Origin: Aculops lycopersici
Lineage: Eukaryota > Arthropoda > Arachnida > Trombidiformes > Eriophyidae
DNA: 64,000 nucleotides
Direction: 5' to 3'
Assembly: GCA_015350385.1 (NCBI GenBank)
Contig: WNKI01000004.1
Location: 3,015,187-3,079,186 of the forward strand
Part shown: positions 35,914-47,901 of the stretch, piece by piece
How positions within the stretch are numbered: the stretch's first letter is position 1
Layout of the letters: each line of letters opens with the position of its first letter
Position numbers and translations under genes: made by a program
The notes under the pieces: model-generated
What the model saw: only the letters and a program-made list of their open reading frames with translations
What the model was told of the DNA's origin: nothing
The model's database searches: none

Positions 35914-35935
35914 GGTCTGTCTGTCTGTCTGTCTG
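35914..35935. repeat. (CTGT)n microsatellite
   Basis: Five CTGT units, flanked by degenerate CTAT/CCAT units. Confidence 0.8.
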
Positions 35936-38900
35936 ACTATCCGCCTATCGACTGGTCTATCTATCCATTCATCTTTCCGCCTGCTCGTCTTTGTGCAGAG
36001 GTTACCTTTCAACTTTCAACTTATAACTGCGAGAGAAGCGAACAGCGACATGAAGCGCTCACCTGGCCACTTGTTGAGCAATGTTCCTGGCCCAACAAAC
36101 AACACGAGCAGTCGCGCAGTCTCATTTTCATGGATGGACTCTTGTATTAAATCGATAAAGGCGGCCGCCGCCACCACCACTACCACTAGCATCGACTTGT
36201 TTCTTGCCCTTGGCTATCGATTGGCATTCTAAAGGAGCGACGACCAATAAGAGATGCTACCGAAAACACCGCTTTTATTCTATTGATGGTCGCTAATCGA
36301 CGCCAACATCATCGACGAGAAGCGAAAAAACGCAGGTAGCAGTAGTATACTCAATTGTAGCTCGACCAAAGAGGAACAGCTGCGGCGCTGCAATAATTCC
36401 ACTTTATTGGCCATTGATCCTAACCTGCGAAAGGCGCCACTTGTTGTTGTTGCTGCTGCTGCTGCTGCTTTTGTAAGCTTGCCAGTTGGTTGATTCAAAT
36501 TTGTTAAGCAAAACTCCTGTACAACTTCTGAACGTAGAAAGGAGAGAAAAACGTTAGCTTGATACATGAAGCTGATACTCAATGTGATGTAACAAGAGGA
36601 ATGTTCAATACTTTGATGTTACTACTGGTTGCCTCCTTAGCTAAAAAGAATAAGTTTTAATTTGTAAGTGTCGTGATCTTGTAACTCGCGCTTGCAACTT
36701 TGGTCCACATCGCAAGTGGCGCCGACTATCGGATTTTTCTATGCACATATATTAAGAGTTGTGGTCGCTGAACCGATGATCTGCGATTGAGATTCAATCA
36801 ACATCAATAAGCAAGAGTTTAACCCATCGACAGAGATCAAGGTAAAAGATCACGCCAAGTGCGTGACTCATTAGGAAACACACCTCAAAAAATTTCCATT
36901 ATCATTCGATAGAGCATTGAAAAACCTCCAAGAAACGGTAACTAGCTAACCCGTTTTCTTATTCTCGAGAAAAATCGATCTAAATATCGTCATTGTAGAC
37001 CCACGAGCTCGTTTGCGCGGAACCTAGAGAGCTTGCTTCATATAAGAGTGTGAATCAAGAAAAATAAAACGGGTAGACGGAAGCAATGAGGAGGGGGTCC
37101 TATGGACGCATAGAATATAGTGGATAGTGTGTTTCCTGACTTGTCAGAGCTCGTGCCCTCAGCAGGTGGCAGCACGAGCAATCTTTCTTTTTTCACCAAA
37201 CTCGCCGGTCCAAAAGTGCCGCTTTTAAACCAACCGGAAACTGGTGGCCAAAATTTCGACGATAAGCCCTAAAATTGTCTTCTATATCACAAACTCACCA
37301 CCACCACGAGTTCAAACAAAACCAAGTTGAAGCTAAACTAAACAAAACTCTTGAGCGTTTCTGGTTTTGTGCTTGTTGTGTTAAAAGTGTTTGATGGCAC
37401 AACGATGATAACGAATAAACAAACCAAGAGCTATGCGCTCAATGTGGATGTGGAGATAGAGGAATGGGAAGAGTTGCGTTTGTTTATTCAATGAAGTGTT
37501 GTTGGCGTGTTTGATTTGTCTGTAAGATGAATGCGCATTTTATGCACTGCGACCAGCAACTAGAGACGAGCCACTGGAAACGGACCCAATGACTAAGGGA
37601 GTTGCTAGATAAGAAGAGTAGAGTTGGGGATGATGACGAGGCAAGATTTCGACTCGCTCGGGAAGAGTTTATAGAAATTTTCAAGATAACGTTTAGCTTT
37701 TGATGGAAGCGAGCGAGTAAGTGTCACTCGCTCGCTTATATATACTTCAACGGGAAATTGAGCTGGAAGTGACTTAATTTTTCTTTTTGTCCCCTCGAGT
37801 CAATTACCAACTTGGCCAGTCGAGCTGAGCTGTTTCTCATTCTCTTACTCTTGAACGACTAAACACTCGCCGGTCTCCCATCCTTTTGGCCGACGGAGTG
37901 GAGTTTATGTTTGTTTAAATCAACACCCAAGTGACGTAACTCGCAACTCGATTGTCCATCAAACTTTCGTCTCTCCTCCATACCAATCTATTGTTAGAAA
38001 GATGGAGGAGAGTGATAAGATCTTTGCGAAAGCAAACAAGTGGTCCTATATGACTTACCCCTCCTGGTTGTTTATTGAATATTGCGTGACTATAAGCAGA
38101 GCCAGCGTTCAGAGGAGTCCCCACAAGCGGAAGTGGCGTCTATAGGTAGAGGCGGTGGTTTACTAACTAACAGAATTGAGCGCAAGTTTCTCTACAAACT
38201 CAGGTGAAATTTCGCTGAGTATTTTCAACTCAACGAAACTCTATCCAGAGCAACAAATTAGAAGCCTCGAGCTAGTCGAGTTCAATTTATTTATTTGCAA
38301 CGCAAAGTGGTCGCTGCTTTTGCTGCTGATTAGCGCCACCGGGAGCAGCTCTAGCTCGCGTTGGTGCTCGTGTTGCATAATCAGATCACTCACTCGCTCG
38401 CCCCAACTGGCCGCTTTTTGGTTGAGGAAATTTAGGCCCACCAAGTGAAAGCCTCGAGCGCAAACTTAATTTGTGCAGCTCAGAGACTTGCAGTGGAGTT
38501 TGCGAAAAAGTCGAGCGCAAACCGGAAACCGCAACTTTTCCGGCAAACTTCCAGCGCCAGCTTGTGCTTCTCATCGCTCGTCGCTCGGCGCCACCAGTGA
38601 CGCAACCAAACTAACCGAAAGGCAATTAGATTTAGAGTTTGAGTTTGTGGCTCGCTACTCGTTTGCTGGCGGCCAGTTGGCTCAATTGGAGGCGAGAGTT
38701 CCATAGGCTTTGCTAGAATTTAGAGGAGCGTCATTGTTGCCGCCGACGCCGCCGCTGCTGCTGGTTCGTGGCCACCAATGAGTCTTTGCAATTTGAGTTT
38801 AGTTTCACTAGGCGCTCATTAGAAGCTATGATATTAAAGCAACAGCACGAAGATCAGGCGCGCAAATCCCTCACGTTCGAAGATCGAGTTTTGGATTGGA

Positions 38901-40514
38901 AAATTGGAACGTTGGAGAGTTTTCCGATTGGATTCAAAGCAACAGCAACAACAATATCACATTTTCTCTCTGGATTTTTCAAGCCTCTCACTAGCCAAAG
39001 CTGAAACTCAAACTAAACCATCGTGGCCACAATAACAATGAGACTTGGAGCGAAATGAATCAAATTTTGGTCGGTCTGTATGCGAACCGGGCGAGCGAGC
39101 TACAGACAGACCGACTGGTTGGCGGACAATCTGGAATCTATAGGGAGCAAATGTTTTATTTGTGCGCCTAAATGGAGTTGTGTTGGTTAGTTGGTGGGCC
39201 TCTGGCGTCTAGTTGGCCACTAGACGCTAGAGATGAATGAATGCAGTTTAGCTGGCAACCAACTGAACTGGCGCTACTATAAGCGTGAGCAATATAATAA
39301 AATTTACAATTTCACCATTCGAGCGACGAGTTGAAGCAAAATAGACTGACCAATAGGATGAGTTGTTCCATCATTTCCAAAGTCTCTAGCGACCGCTTGT
39401 CGGTTTGTCGGTCGGTTGGTCGCTATGCGCTCATTGGTTTGTGCGCTAAAATGGGCACTGCTACAGCAGAGGCAAGTTTTCCTATTAGTCGCTCTGTTGC
39501 CGCCGCCGCCGCCGCTGCTGCTGCAACAACTATACGCCAGCTCCACTCACTGGTCGGTGGTGGTTTGCTCTTAAAAATTTCCTTTAAAACTCCAGCGCGA
39601 CGATTGAATGGAGGCGCGCGATTTTTCCGCCCTATAAGAGGTGCTTTGTTTGCTGTCCCAAGCGCTGGCCTCTATCTTCGTTTGCTCGTTTTGCTCTCTG
39701 TTTTACTTGCTGGTATCGTCGTCGCCGGTGTTTCTGCCGCTACAACATGAGGCAGCTTCTCCTCTGTAAAGCGTCAAAACCAAATAGAAATATAACAAGA
39801 TAAACATTTGAATTATGAGTCGCCAATTTTGGACAAAAGTAGACTAAACTAAAGGGGAGATTGTGTGAGCAGCGAGCGGGATGACGATAAAGGCAGCGCA
39901 AATGCTAGAAACTAATTCGGACTTTCCGCACATAAACTCGATTGGCGCACGTGCATTTGACGTAACGCCAAGCAGCCAGTCGCCAGCTTGAACTCGATTG
40001 GCGCTCACTCTTTTGGTTTGATGTAGTTTGCTTTGCTTTGCTTGTTGTTCTGGACGTTCCCTTCGAGAGTTGAGTTGAGTTGAGTCGAAGGCAAACATAG
40101 AGGAGCGCGCAAAAACCCTTGCCTCTATGTGGAAACGATGAAACTCTCGACATTCTGGTTACAAAATTTTCTCCCATATAGGCGCTCGACTTTCGCCAAA
40201 CTAACTAGTTGGCATTTTTAATTTTGCTCACGCTTAGTGGTGTCCGCGGAAAGGGGGCGTGGCGCTTGGTTAACAAACGCAATCAGAGCTCCGTTTTCAA
40301 CTCAACTGGATAGACCAGGACCAGCAATTGTCCAGTTTAGTCTGGCGGAGTCCAAAACGACACCAAACGAAACCAATAGAACAGAATTGGATCTCGCTGC
40401 GGAATAAAGAGAGGAAATGAAATTGAATAACAAAACCTTCAAGCGATCGACGGAGCGAAACATTCGGAGCGTCGTTCAATTGCCTCTCTCCTGTAGCAAA
40501 CACTATCTGTGCTT

Positions 40515-40575
40515 CTGTTGTTGCTGTTGTTGTTGTTGTTGTTGTTGTCGTCGTCGTCGTCGTCGTCGTCGTCGT
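40515..40575. repeat. (TTG)n-(TCG)n compound trinucleotide array
   Basis: About ten TTG units pass into nine TCG units without loss of phase. Confidence 0.9.
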
Positions 40576-41801
40576 TCAAGTTGGACAATTCGACGAGGCG
40601 ATTGAAATTAAATGTTGGCTCGCGTTACAACATTATGGTCACGTTTTGTGCCCGACCACCACCACCACGCGGACGACGTCACGAGATGAGTTAGTGTGCG
40701 TTTGCATAGAGGTTGGTGTCGAAATCAGTTGCCGGCAAGCGGCGTTTAGACGCGATGGCCGGAAGTGGCGCTCGCGTTCTCGTTCAACTTTCGAACTCTT
40801 TGGCAGGAAGCTGGAGAATTAAGTTTTCAAAAGAGAAAAACTTTGCAGGCCGCTCCTTTCGAATATTCACCTCCTCTCTCTCTCCCTGCCGCTTTCTGTA
40901 AAGTAAAAGTGATAAGTGACATAAAATAAAAGCGGTGGTCAGCGAAAGTGAGATGATGCTGCTCGTTTTTGCATCTGTACAACACACGCGACACCAAATA
41001 AAATGAAATTTTCAAGGTCGTCGACCGGGAGAAGGATTGAGTTGGCTGAAGTTACAAGTTGGACCAATCGGCTCGTAAAATAACTTGCATCTCCTGGCGA
41101 CTTTCAATTTTGATTTAAAATCGATGCAGCCGATCGGTCAGTGAACCTGAAAAACCTTTCCGCTGGCTCAGCGGCGAAAGTGGCTGGAGCTTCGGTTGCG
41201 ACAGAAGCATCAAAAGAGAATCTCCATCGTGGCGCACACATTTTAAAACATCCGCCCGAAAACTTGGATCGAGGAAAAGTTTCACACTCTAACGCGAGCT
41301 GAGGCTTTAGAGTGAGCTATTTGGTCCTAACAATAAAGCAGAAAGTTTTTCCCCTACTCCCGCAACCAAGTGGCCAGCGACGCGCAAAACTCGCGCGACC
41401 AAAACGACAAAACAAAACTGTCAACTGGCCCGATGGTTTGCAGGGTTGGCGAGCGAATGATTTAAACTGAAGCGGCAGCAGCAGCAGCCGCCGCCGCTAC
41501 CCGGTGCGCTAATCAGCATCATCGCGGGCAGCAGTGTGAGCATCGCGCATCGGATGACCGCCAATGAACACCGGCCCTCGCTGGGCACGCGCCGAACGCG
41601 TGGGCGGCGGCTGGTGCGCTATGGCTTTCTCCTTCTCTCTCACAGGAGACACAAGCTGGTTGCCGGCGGCAGCTGACTGGTAATGGCCGGTCTGTGTGTG
41701 CAGCACAGCGACCGGCCATTGGAGCAAACACGAGGCGACGCAAGCTGCCAATAGATCGCATCGCATCTCATCTGGTTGCATCTCCTCTTTATTCTTTGCT
41801 T

Positions 41802-41830
41802 CAACTTTAACTTTAACTTTAACTTTAACT
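41802..41830. repeat. (TTTAAC)n hexanucleotide array
   Basis: Five units of the same hexamer, in the same orientation, as in the array at 25216-25332. Confidence 0.85.
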
Positions 41831-42977
41831 TCTACTTTTACTCTAAACCAGCTCAATGGAGCAACAGCCAGAGCGCGTCCATTTTAAACATTTGCAAGGA
41901 GCAGTTGGAAATAGAGGCAAAGTTTACAACTAGCAACTTGCGCCACCGAAAGATTCTTGCATACGATGATCGCGCTGTTAGTTAGCAAAAGTTGAGGCCA
42001 CCAACCAAACTGGAGCCACGGAGATGCAAAATCAATAGCCAACGTGAATGTCCCCAGTTGCCTCGGGAGCTGCCTCAATAGTCTCAATGGTCAGCATCAG
42101 CAGCCGCCGCCATTAGCTGCGACGCTTCCACCGGCTGCAATTCAATTGATCACTATTATTAGTTTTGTGTTTGTGTATATGTGAGTCGCGTGTGTCGTCC
42201 ACTAGTTTAGTTAGTGGCGCTAGTCTTTTGGGCACTCGATTCAATCTAGAGCAAAGCTGAGTGCTTGTTGCGTTCACGCCAACGCACCAAATTTTACCAA
42301 CCATTTTTTCACTCTCAATTTCTGTCAGCTGCCGCTTCTCGCTGTCTCTTGAGCAATGGCAAGCACAAAACTCAACAAAAAGCGTCGCCAGCAATAAAGA
42401 CTCCGCAAAATTTTGCGCCTCCCACCAGCTGAAAGAGGGAGTCCCGTTAGCCGCCATGTCCAAATCTCGCTTGTAGTTCAGGCGGCCTTCTGCCCAGTTG
42501 AAAATTTGCATCCCTCGATCTTTGTCAATTGAACGACGACCACGACTACGCCGCCGCCTACCATAAGGACAAACGACCGAGTGGTAAGCTGCAAATAAAA
42601 GCAATCGCATGATGCAATCGATGCGACGCCGAGAACAACGACAACTATGAACAGTCGGTTTAGTTTAAAACTGGACACTCGCTCGCTTTGGTTGCGTCGT
42701 CGTTTTCCGGCCGCGACTTGCGACTCGCGATTTGCGATTGATCAAAACGGAGAGCGGCTATTTTCATCGACATCGGCGTCATATTATGCGCATCGCAAGC
42801 GTCGCGCGCATCGCTGGTTAGGGAGCTCGAGTTGCGGGTTTTGTTTGCCGCCGCCAGTTGTGCGCGCTAATCAACGGCAATTATTTTGCATTGGCGCATC
42901 CAGTTGAGTTAGAGTTGGAGTTAGTGTTAGTGAGTAAGCCAAGCAGGCTAACGGGAAAGAGAAAAGGAGATCTAGTC

Positions 42978-43004
42978 TTTGTATTTGTATTTGTATTTGT
43001 ATTT
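42978..43004. repeat. (TTTGTA)n hexanucleotide array
   Basis: Four to five TTTGTA units. Confidence 0.85.
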
Positions 43005-44420
43005 CTAATGCAAACTGACGTCACGAGGCGAGCATTGCACAATAGCAAGCGGACACTATTCTTTGCTTGGCCTTCCAAACCATAACCAAAATTTGCATAT
43101 AGATTGATGAGCGCAAAGTCCAGTGGTCAGCTGGTTTCATCATTGCTCGTCCCGTTGGCCAGTCGGTGGCGCATCATATTAGTTATTTGCTATGCGGAGG
43201 ACAGTGAATGCTCGTCGCTGCCGCTAATGCTATCCCAATGCCATGGTAACACTTGTGAAGCAAACGCAACCTCATCTCTCTAGATGGATTCCAATCGTTG
43301 ACGCGATCGATTTTTCCGGAGATTTGGTGGAAAATTTTCGACACCAAACACGCGCATGTTTCGCCCAAAACTAGCATCTGGTTGCCTAATGAGCTGAGAC
43401 TTGCTTTCTGTTACGAAATATGAACTATATACTTGCTGCCGAAGTAGATGATTGTCTGCCAAGAGTTTCATTCATATTTCAAAAATCAAACAACACAACT
43501 GGATAGCGAGATTCTCGTTGCAAATCCGTCGTTTTTACATCATCGCTTCTCGTCGAGAGTCTCAAAAGTATCATCTTTTACAGCCCAAATCACCAAATAG
43601 TCACAATCAGAGAGACAACCGGAAGCCAATCCAGTTGAACAATATTAATTTTAACCAAGGAAAATCTTGATTATCGCCAATCGTTGCGATTAGTGGCGAA
43701 AAATCCATCCCTCGGCTCCTCGCCCATCTTGTACTTCGTTCAAAATTTAAAACTGAAGCGAGATATGAGTCAGTCACACTCTTTAAAGTCGCGTGCTTCG
43801 GCACTTTGGCTCGTTTGTCATCGGACTTGTCGCCAACTGGAGCAAAGCGACGCCAACTAACGCGCAGAATCGAATGGAATGAGCAAGCTCTCATGAGCCA
43901 TCAGTGAATTGAATGTGCACTTGAGCCATCTGGCCACCAGTTGGCTGGCCAGTCGAAGGCGCTAATTGGAGGCGACGGCTGCTGTCCACTTTGTTATCGA
44001 TTCTGGGCTCGAGTGTCTGGCGCCTTCGCGAGACACACAGAGGAGCATTGGAAAGCAGAGAGAGCGAAAGTTCAAATGTTAGACTTGAGTGGGCAACGCA
44101 TATCGCTCCGCTCGTGTCCGCTAATCGATGCGCCGGAAGTGGAGAGAATCCGCAAACAAGTGGCAAAGCGAGCAGCTTTGGTTCAACTGGCAAACAAGTT
44201 TACCACCAGAAAAATCTGGCAAGAAGTCACACAGTTTAATTGTCATTTTTAATGGCCGAAATGCGAGTTAATTCCGATGGCCTCCAGATAGTAAACTCTT
44301 TTGGAACTTTCGGTGCAACTTTTTGGGCCGCAATACTCGACCAATGAAGAGAGTAAAGTTCAGTGTAAAGGAGAGATACAATAACAAATGAGTTCCCATG
44401 GATGCACTTGTCTCATTGCC

Positions 44421-44460
44421 TTTCGTTTCGTTTCGTTTCGTTTCGTTTCGTTTCGTTTCG
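44421..44460. repeat. (TTTCG)8 pentanucleotide array
   Basis: Eight perfect TTTCG units, followed by one TCTCG variant. Confidence 0.92.
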
Positions 44461-45932
44461 TCTCGTTTTATTTGATATTGTTGTTAGTTTGTATTTATGT
44501 ATTCCAATGGGAGGAAAGTTTGGCCTTGCAACTAGTCTCTATTGTATTTATAAGATTGTATTTCTACTTAACAGAAGCACTGGCAACCAACATGAAGTGA
44601 ATATCGAGCAGAGAGATTAGAAATCTCCTTAATGTCTTTTATAACTTTCCCATTCTATCCTCTCTGTTCCTATTGAGTTCCACAATTTAGTTTAGTTTAG
44701 TTCAGTTTAGTTGCACAGAAGAGAGAAGAAACTTATGGTAGCGAGTTTGGCGCGCATAAAGATTCAATAAAAGTTGCGCAACTAACGGCAAGGCAAACAT
44801 AATAATGGTAATAATAACATTGACGATTGCACAGTGGGAAAGAGAAACCAAGCCAAACTAAACTAAACTAGATCAAAGTGAACAAAAGCAACTGGACAAC
44901 GACGGGCGAAAAGAGAGACAACAGAGAGTTGGAGAAAGTGACTCACAAGTTAGTTGTTGTTGTTGCTGTTGTTTGGTTAATGGTCAACTTCTTTGGCCTT
45001 TTCAATGTTGTGGCCAAGACTAAAGGAGGAGTCAATTAGTGCGATCAACTTGCGAGTGACTAAAAGAGCAATAGTTGCCACCAAAGACAAACGTTTTCCT
45101 TGATCTAAACGAAACTTTGCCTCTTCTATTGCGTAAGTTTCAGTTAGCTGCACAAAGTGAGCAACCATATGCTCGCTCGCTTCTTGAACTGCCACACTAC
45201 CGACAAACTTGATACATTTACATTCTTTCGCTCTCTCTTTCGTTTCTTCCTTCTTTCGCTCGCCTGTTGGGTGGACAGAAACTTGTGACAAGTGAGTCTC
45301 TGCGAATGGGAAGTGGAGACATTTGATGCTGTTGCTGCTACTTATGATGGCGATGATGATGATGATCACACTTTAGTTAAGTGACAAAAACCATTGCGAC
45401 AAATACAAATGAGCGCACTTTTGTTGTAAGATTTTTTTCTCGCAACTCAGAGAATTTGGGCACATCCCCACTCATCGTCAGTTTTTCGCCTCTCAAAGGA
45501 AAAATTGTCGCCTTTTAAGTTGAATGCTAGTGCTCAGTAGTTGCTTGTGAAACTAGAGTTTTAAAGTCGCGTGCCAGACTTCAGCGAGTCGGCCATTGGA
45601 GCCGGAAGTGGGCGCCTAATGAGTCTCGTTAATGGAATCATCAGGCGAAGTTGAGGAGCGACAGTGGATTGTCGCTTCTTGGAGTCGATAGAGGCCAACC
45701 GATGATCAAATTTTTCTCGTCTTGTTGTGCATATTTAACACTCTCAAATTCGAGCCGAGGAGCCAGAAAAACTGGATCATTTTTTCCTTCTCCTTTTCCC
45801 TCTCTGAATCTAAATCCAAATCTCGATCCATTCAACTTTTGTTTTTACATAATGATCTTTGTGGTTGTGGTGGAGGGGGAGGCGGTAGTTGTGTGGTCGT
45901 CAAATGAGACGTGACGAGTGGAGAGGCGTCAA

Positions 45933-45958
45933 CGTCGTCGTCGTCGTCGTCGTCGTCG
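45933..45958. repeat. (GTC)n microsatellite
   Basis: About eight GTC/CGT units in noncoding DNA. Confidence 0.85.
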
Positions 45959-46781
45959 CGACGAATCTCTACTTTACTTAAAGCATTCAAGTAGTTTCCT
46001 TAACTTGATTAACGCTCTTCAACTGAAATGAGCCGCAACGTCGAGTTCATAAAGAGCTGCAATTAACTCGAGGCTGCAAAGAACTTGCGAGTTTTTCTGC
46101 ATCTATCTATCTCTCTCCCTCTCTGTATCCATCTACCTGACGGCCACTAAAAAGAGCAAAACATTTTGTCTCGCGCCCTTCAAGTTTTTTGTCAACAAAG
46201 CGTGAGAGTCTATAGGAGAGCCAGCCGACTCTTCCTGTTGCATGCGTGGAAATGAACATGGCGAAAATATAATCACCACTCCTGTGATACGCTCATCTTA
46301 ACACGTGGCCGATGCCGCCGATGGCGACTTTCGTGGGCAGGAGCTATGCGCCGGAAGTGGGAGGCGGCGCGTTGATGACGAATCGGTTGCATATTAATTA
46401 TACATGCGGCCGACGGAGTTTTAGCGACGACGCCTCAATAACTCGCCACTACTTTTTGCTTAGTGTTGGATGAAAAATTTTGCTCCTCTAGCTGAAGCAA
46501 AATTTAAATTGTGTGCTCAGGCAGAGGAATCGGAGCATTGGTTGCATTAAAGACTTACGATGGACTCATAGTTGCGCACAGTAACGGGAGCGAGTAACGG
46601 GAAAACTAACTGAACAAGCAACTGTAACGGAGCTCTTCACAAACTAAAACTGATCGCCGGCCCATAAATAATTTGCTCCATTTTGTTGCCTCTACTCTAG
46701 CCGCCGTTGTCGTCGGCGCTGATGTTGTGTTTAATTTTTGGCATTCGATTTTATTTATAACTTGTCACTGGTCAATGGCGA

Positions 46782-46788
46782 TATAAAA
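46782..46788 (+). promoter_or_regulatory. Possible TATA box upstream of hunchback
   Basis: TATAAAA about 1.1 kb before the hunchback ATG, followed by a CT-rich tract. A TCAGTT initiator-like word near 46926 is too far for this TATA box. Transcript data are absent, so this is only a candidate. Confidence 0.3.
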
Positions 46789-47644
46789 CCATGTTCCACT
46801 TCGCGTCTCTCTCTCTCTCTCTCGCTCGCTTGCGTTGGCTAAATTTTTATCGCGACATTAATAGAAAGAGTTTCACATTTTTAGTGTCGATCAATAGTGC
46901 AATTTGCATTAGTGTTATTAGTGTTTCAGTTCGATGTTGGCGTCGTGTTTGAGCTCGCCACGCCCCCGCCTTTTCAAACCCAACTTCGGGACAAAGCTCG
47001 CGGAGCACTCAGTCCTAGTGCAGCTGGCTTTTTTCCCTTGTTAGATTACTACTTTAGCGGCACACTAAAAGGCCGGCGTCACTTGATAGCGAAACGCAAG
47101 CGACGCAACCAGAACCTACAGCCCACACAATAATGTCTCAATCTCTTGCGCTTGCGCATTGCTGTTCTCGAGTGAGAGTCCGGCTGGTGGAGTTGCTTGG
47201 TTTTCTTGGTTAATGTTGCGCAGTTTTGCTGGTTTTGTTGCGTCGAGTTGCGTTACGTTGCGCGTGTTTTCCTATAGACTTTTTTCAACCCAAAGACGAT
47301 GGCCACGCAACTCGTGTGTTTTTTCCCCGTTGCTCATGCACACGAAGGAGAAGAAGAAAGGAGAGACGACTCTTGCGCCTGCGTCAAAAACTCGCTCGCT
47401 CTCGTACCATTGGGGCGCCCCATCGTAAGGTAGTGAGAGTTTCCATTTTGCCTTCACTTTATGCGGCGTGTATTTTTCCTAGGGCTCTACCCATTTGCGG
47501 CGCCCGAATCTTTTGCGTGGCCGTCGTCGTGGTCGTTGGCGCAGTTAAAAGTCATAGGCGACTTTTGGCTTCCGTTTGGGTTCCTGTTTAAGTTTATTGA
47601 TGTTGCTACTGCAGCCGCTCCTACTACTACCACTACTACTTCTG

Positions 47645-47670
47645 GTGCTAGTGCTAGTGCTAGTGCTAGT
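47645..47670. repeat. (GCTAGT)n hexanucleotide array
   Basis: Four perfect GCTAGT units, in the likely hunchback 5' UTR or promoter. Confidence 0.85.
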
Positions 47671-47901
47671 TGAAAAGTGAGAGTGAAATTAGGAGGAGAG
47701 AAAGTTTTTTCCTTTTGGAACTTTTGTTGAAAATTTTGATCAATTTTGAAAAAGTTTTAACAAGTTTGAAATTAAGTTTTATTTGTGCCAAAAAGCGATA
47801 GTATGCCTGCAAATGAACGCACCAAAGTTGTCTCACCTGAACTATACATTTCAAGACACATTAAGACCAGAGAGTAGCGCCAAGCTCAACACCGAGCATC
47901 C

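Larger units (their letters stand above)
30553..47901. promoter_or_regulatory. 17-kb gene-poor region upstream of hunchback
   Basis: No frame in this block looks like protein. It starts with the 3' UTR of the chitin-binding gene. Content seen: many short tandem arrays (listed separately), CAACAAGTGG-type words at 31936, 33354(-), 35149, 36067(-), 36437(-), 38036 and 44156, CAACAGGTGG on the minus strand at 31592-31601 and 34108-34117, and four copies of CCGGAAGTGG at 40759, 44133, 45602 and 46351. A TATAAAA lies at 46782-46788. Large upstream control regions are known for hunchback in insects, so I read the block mainly as cis-regulatory; the 5' UTR of hunchback and possible noncoding transcripts should also be here. 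Confidence 0.45.
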
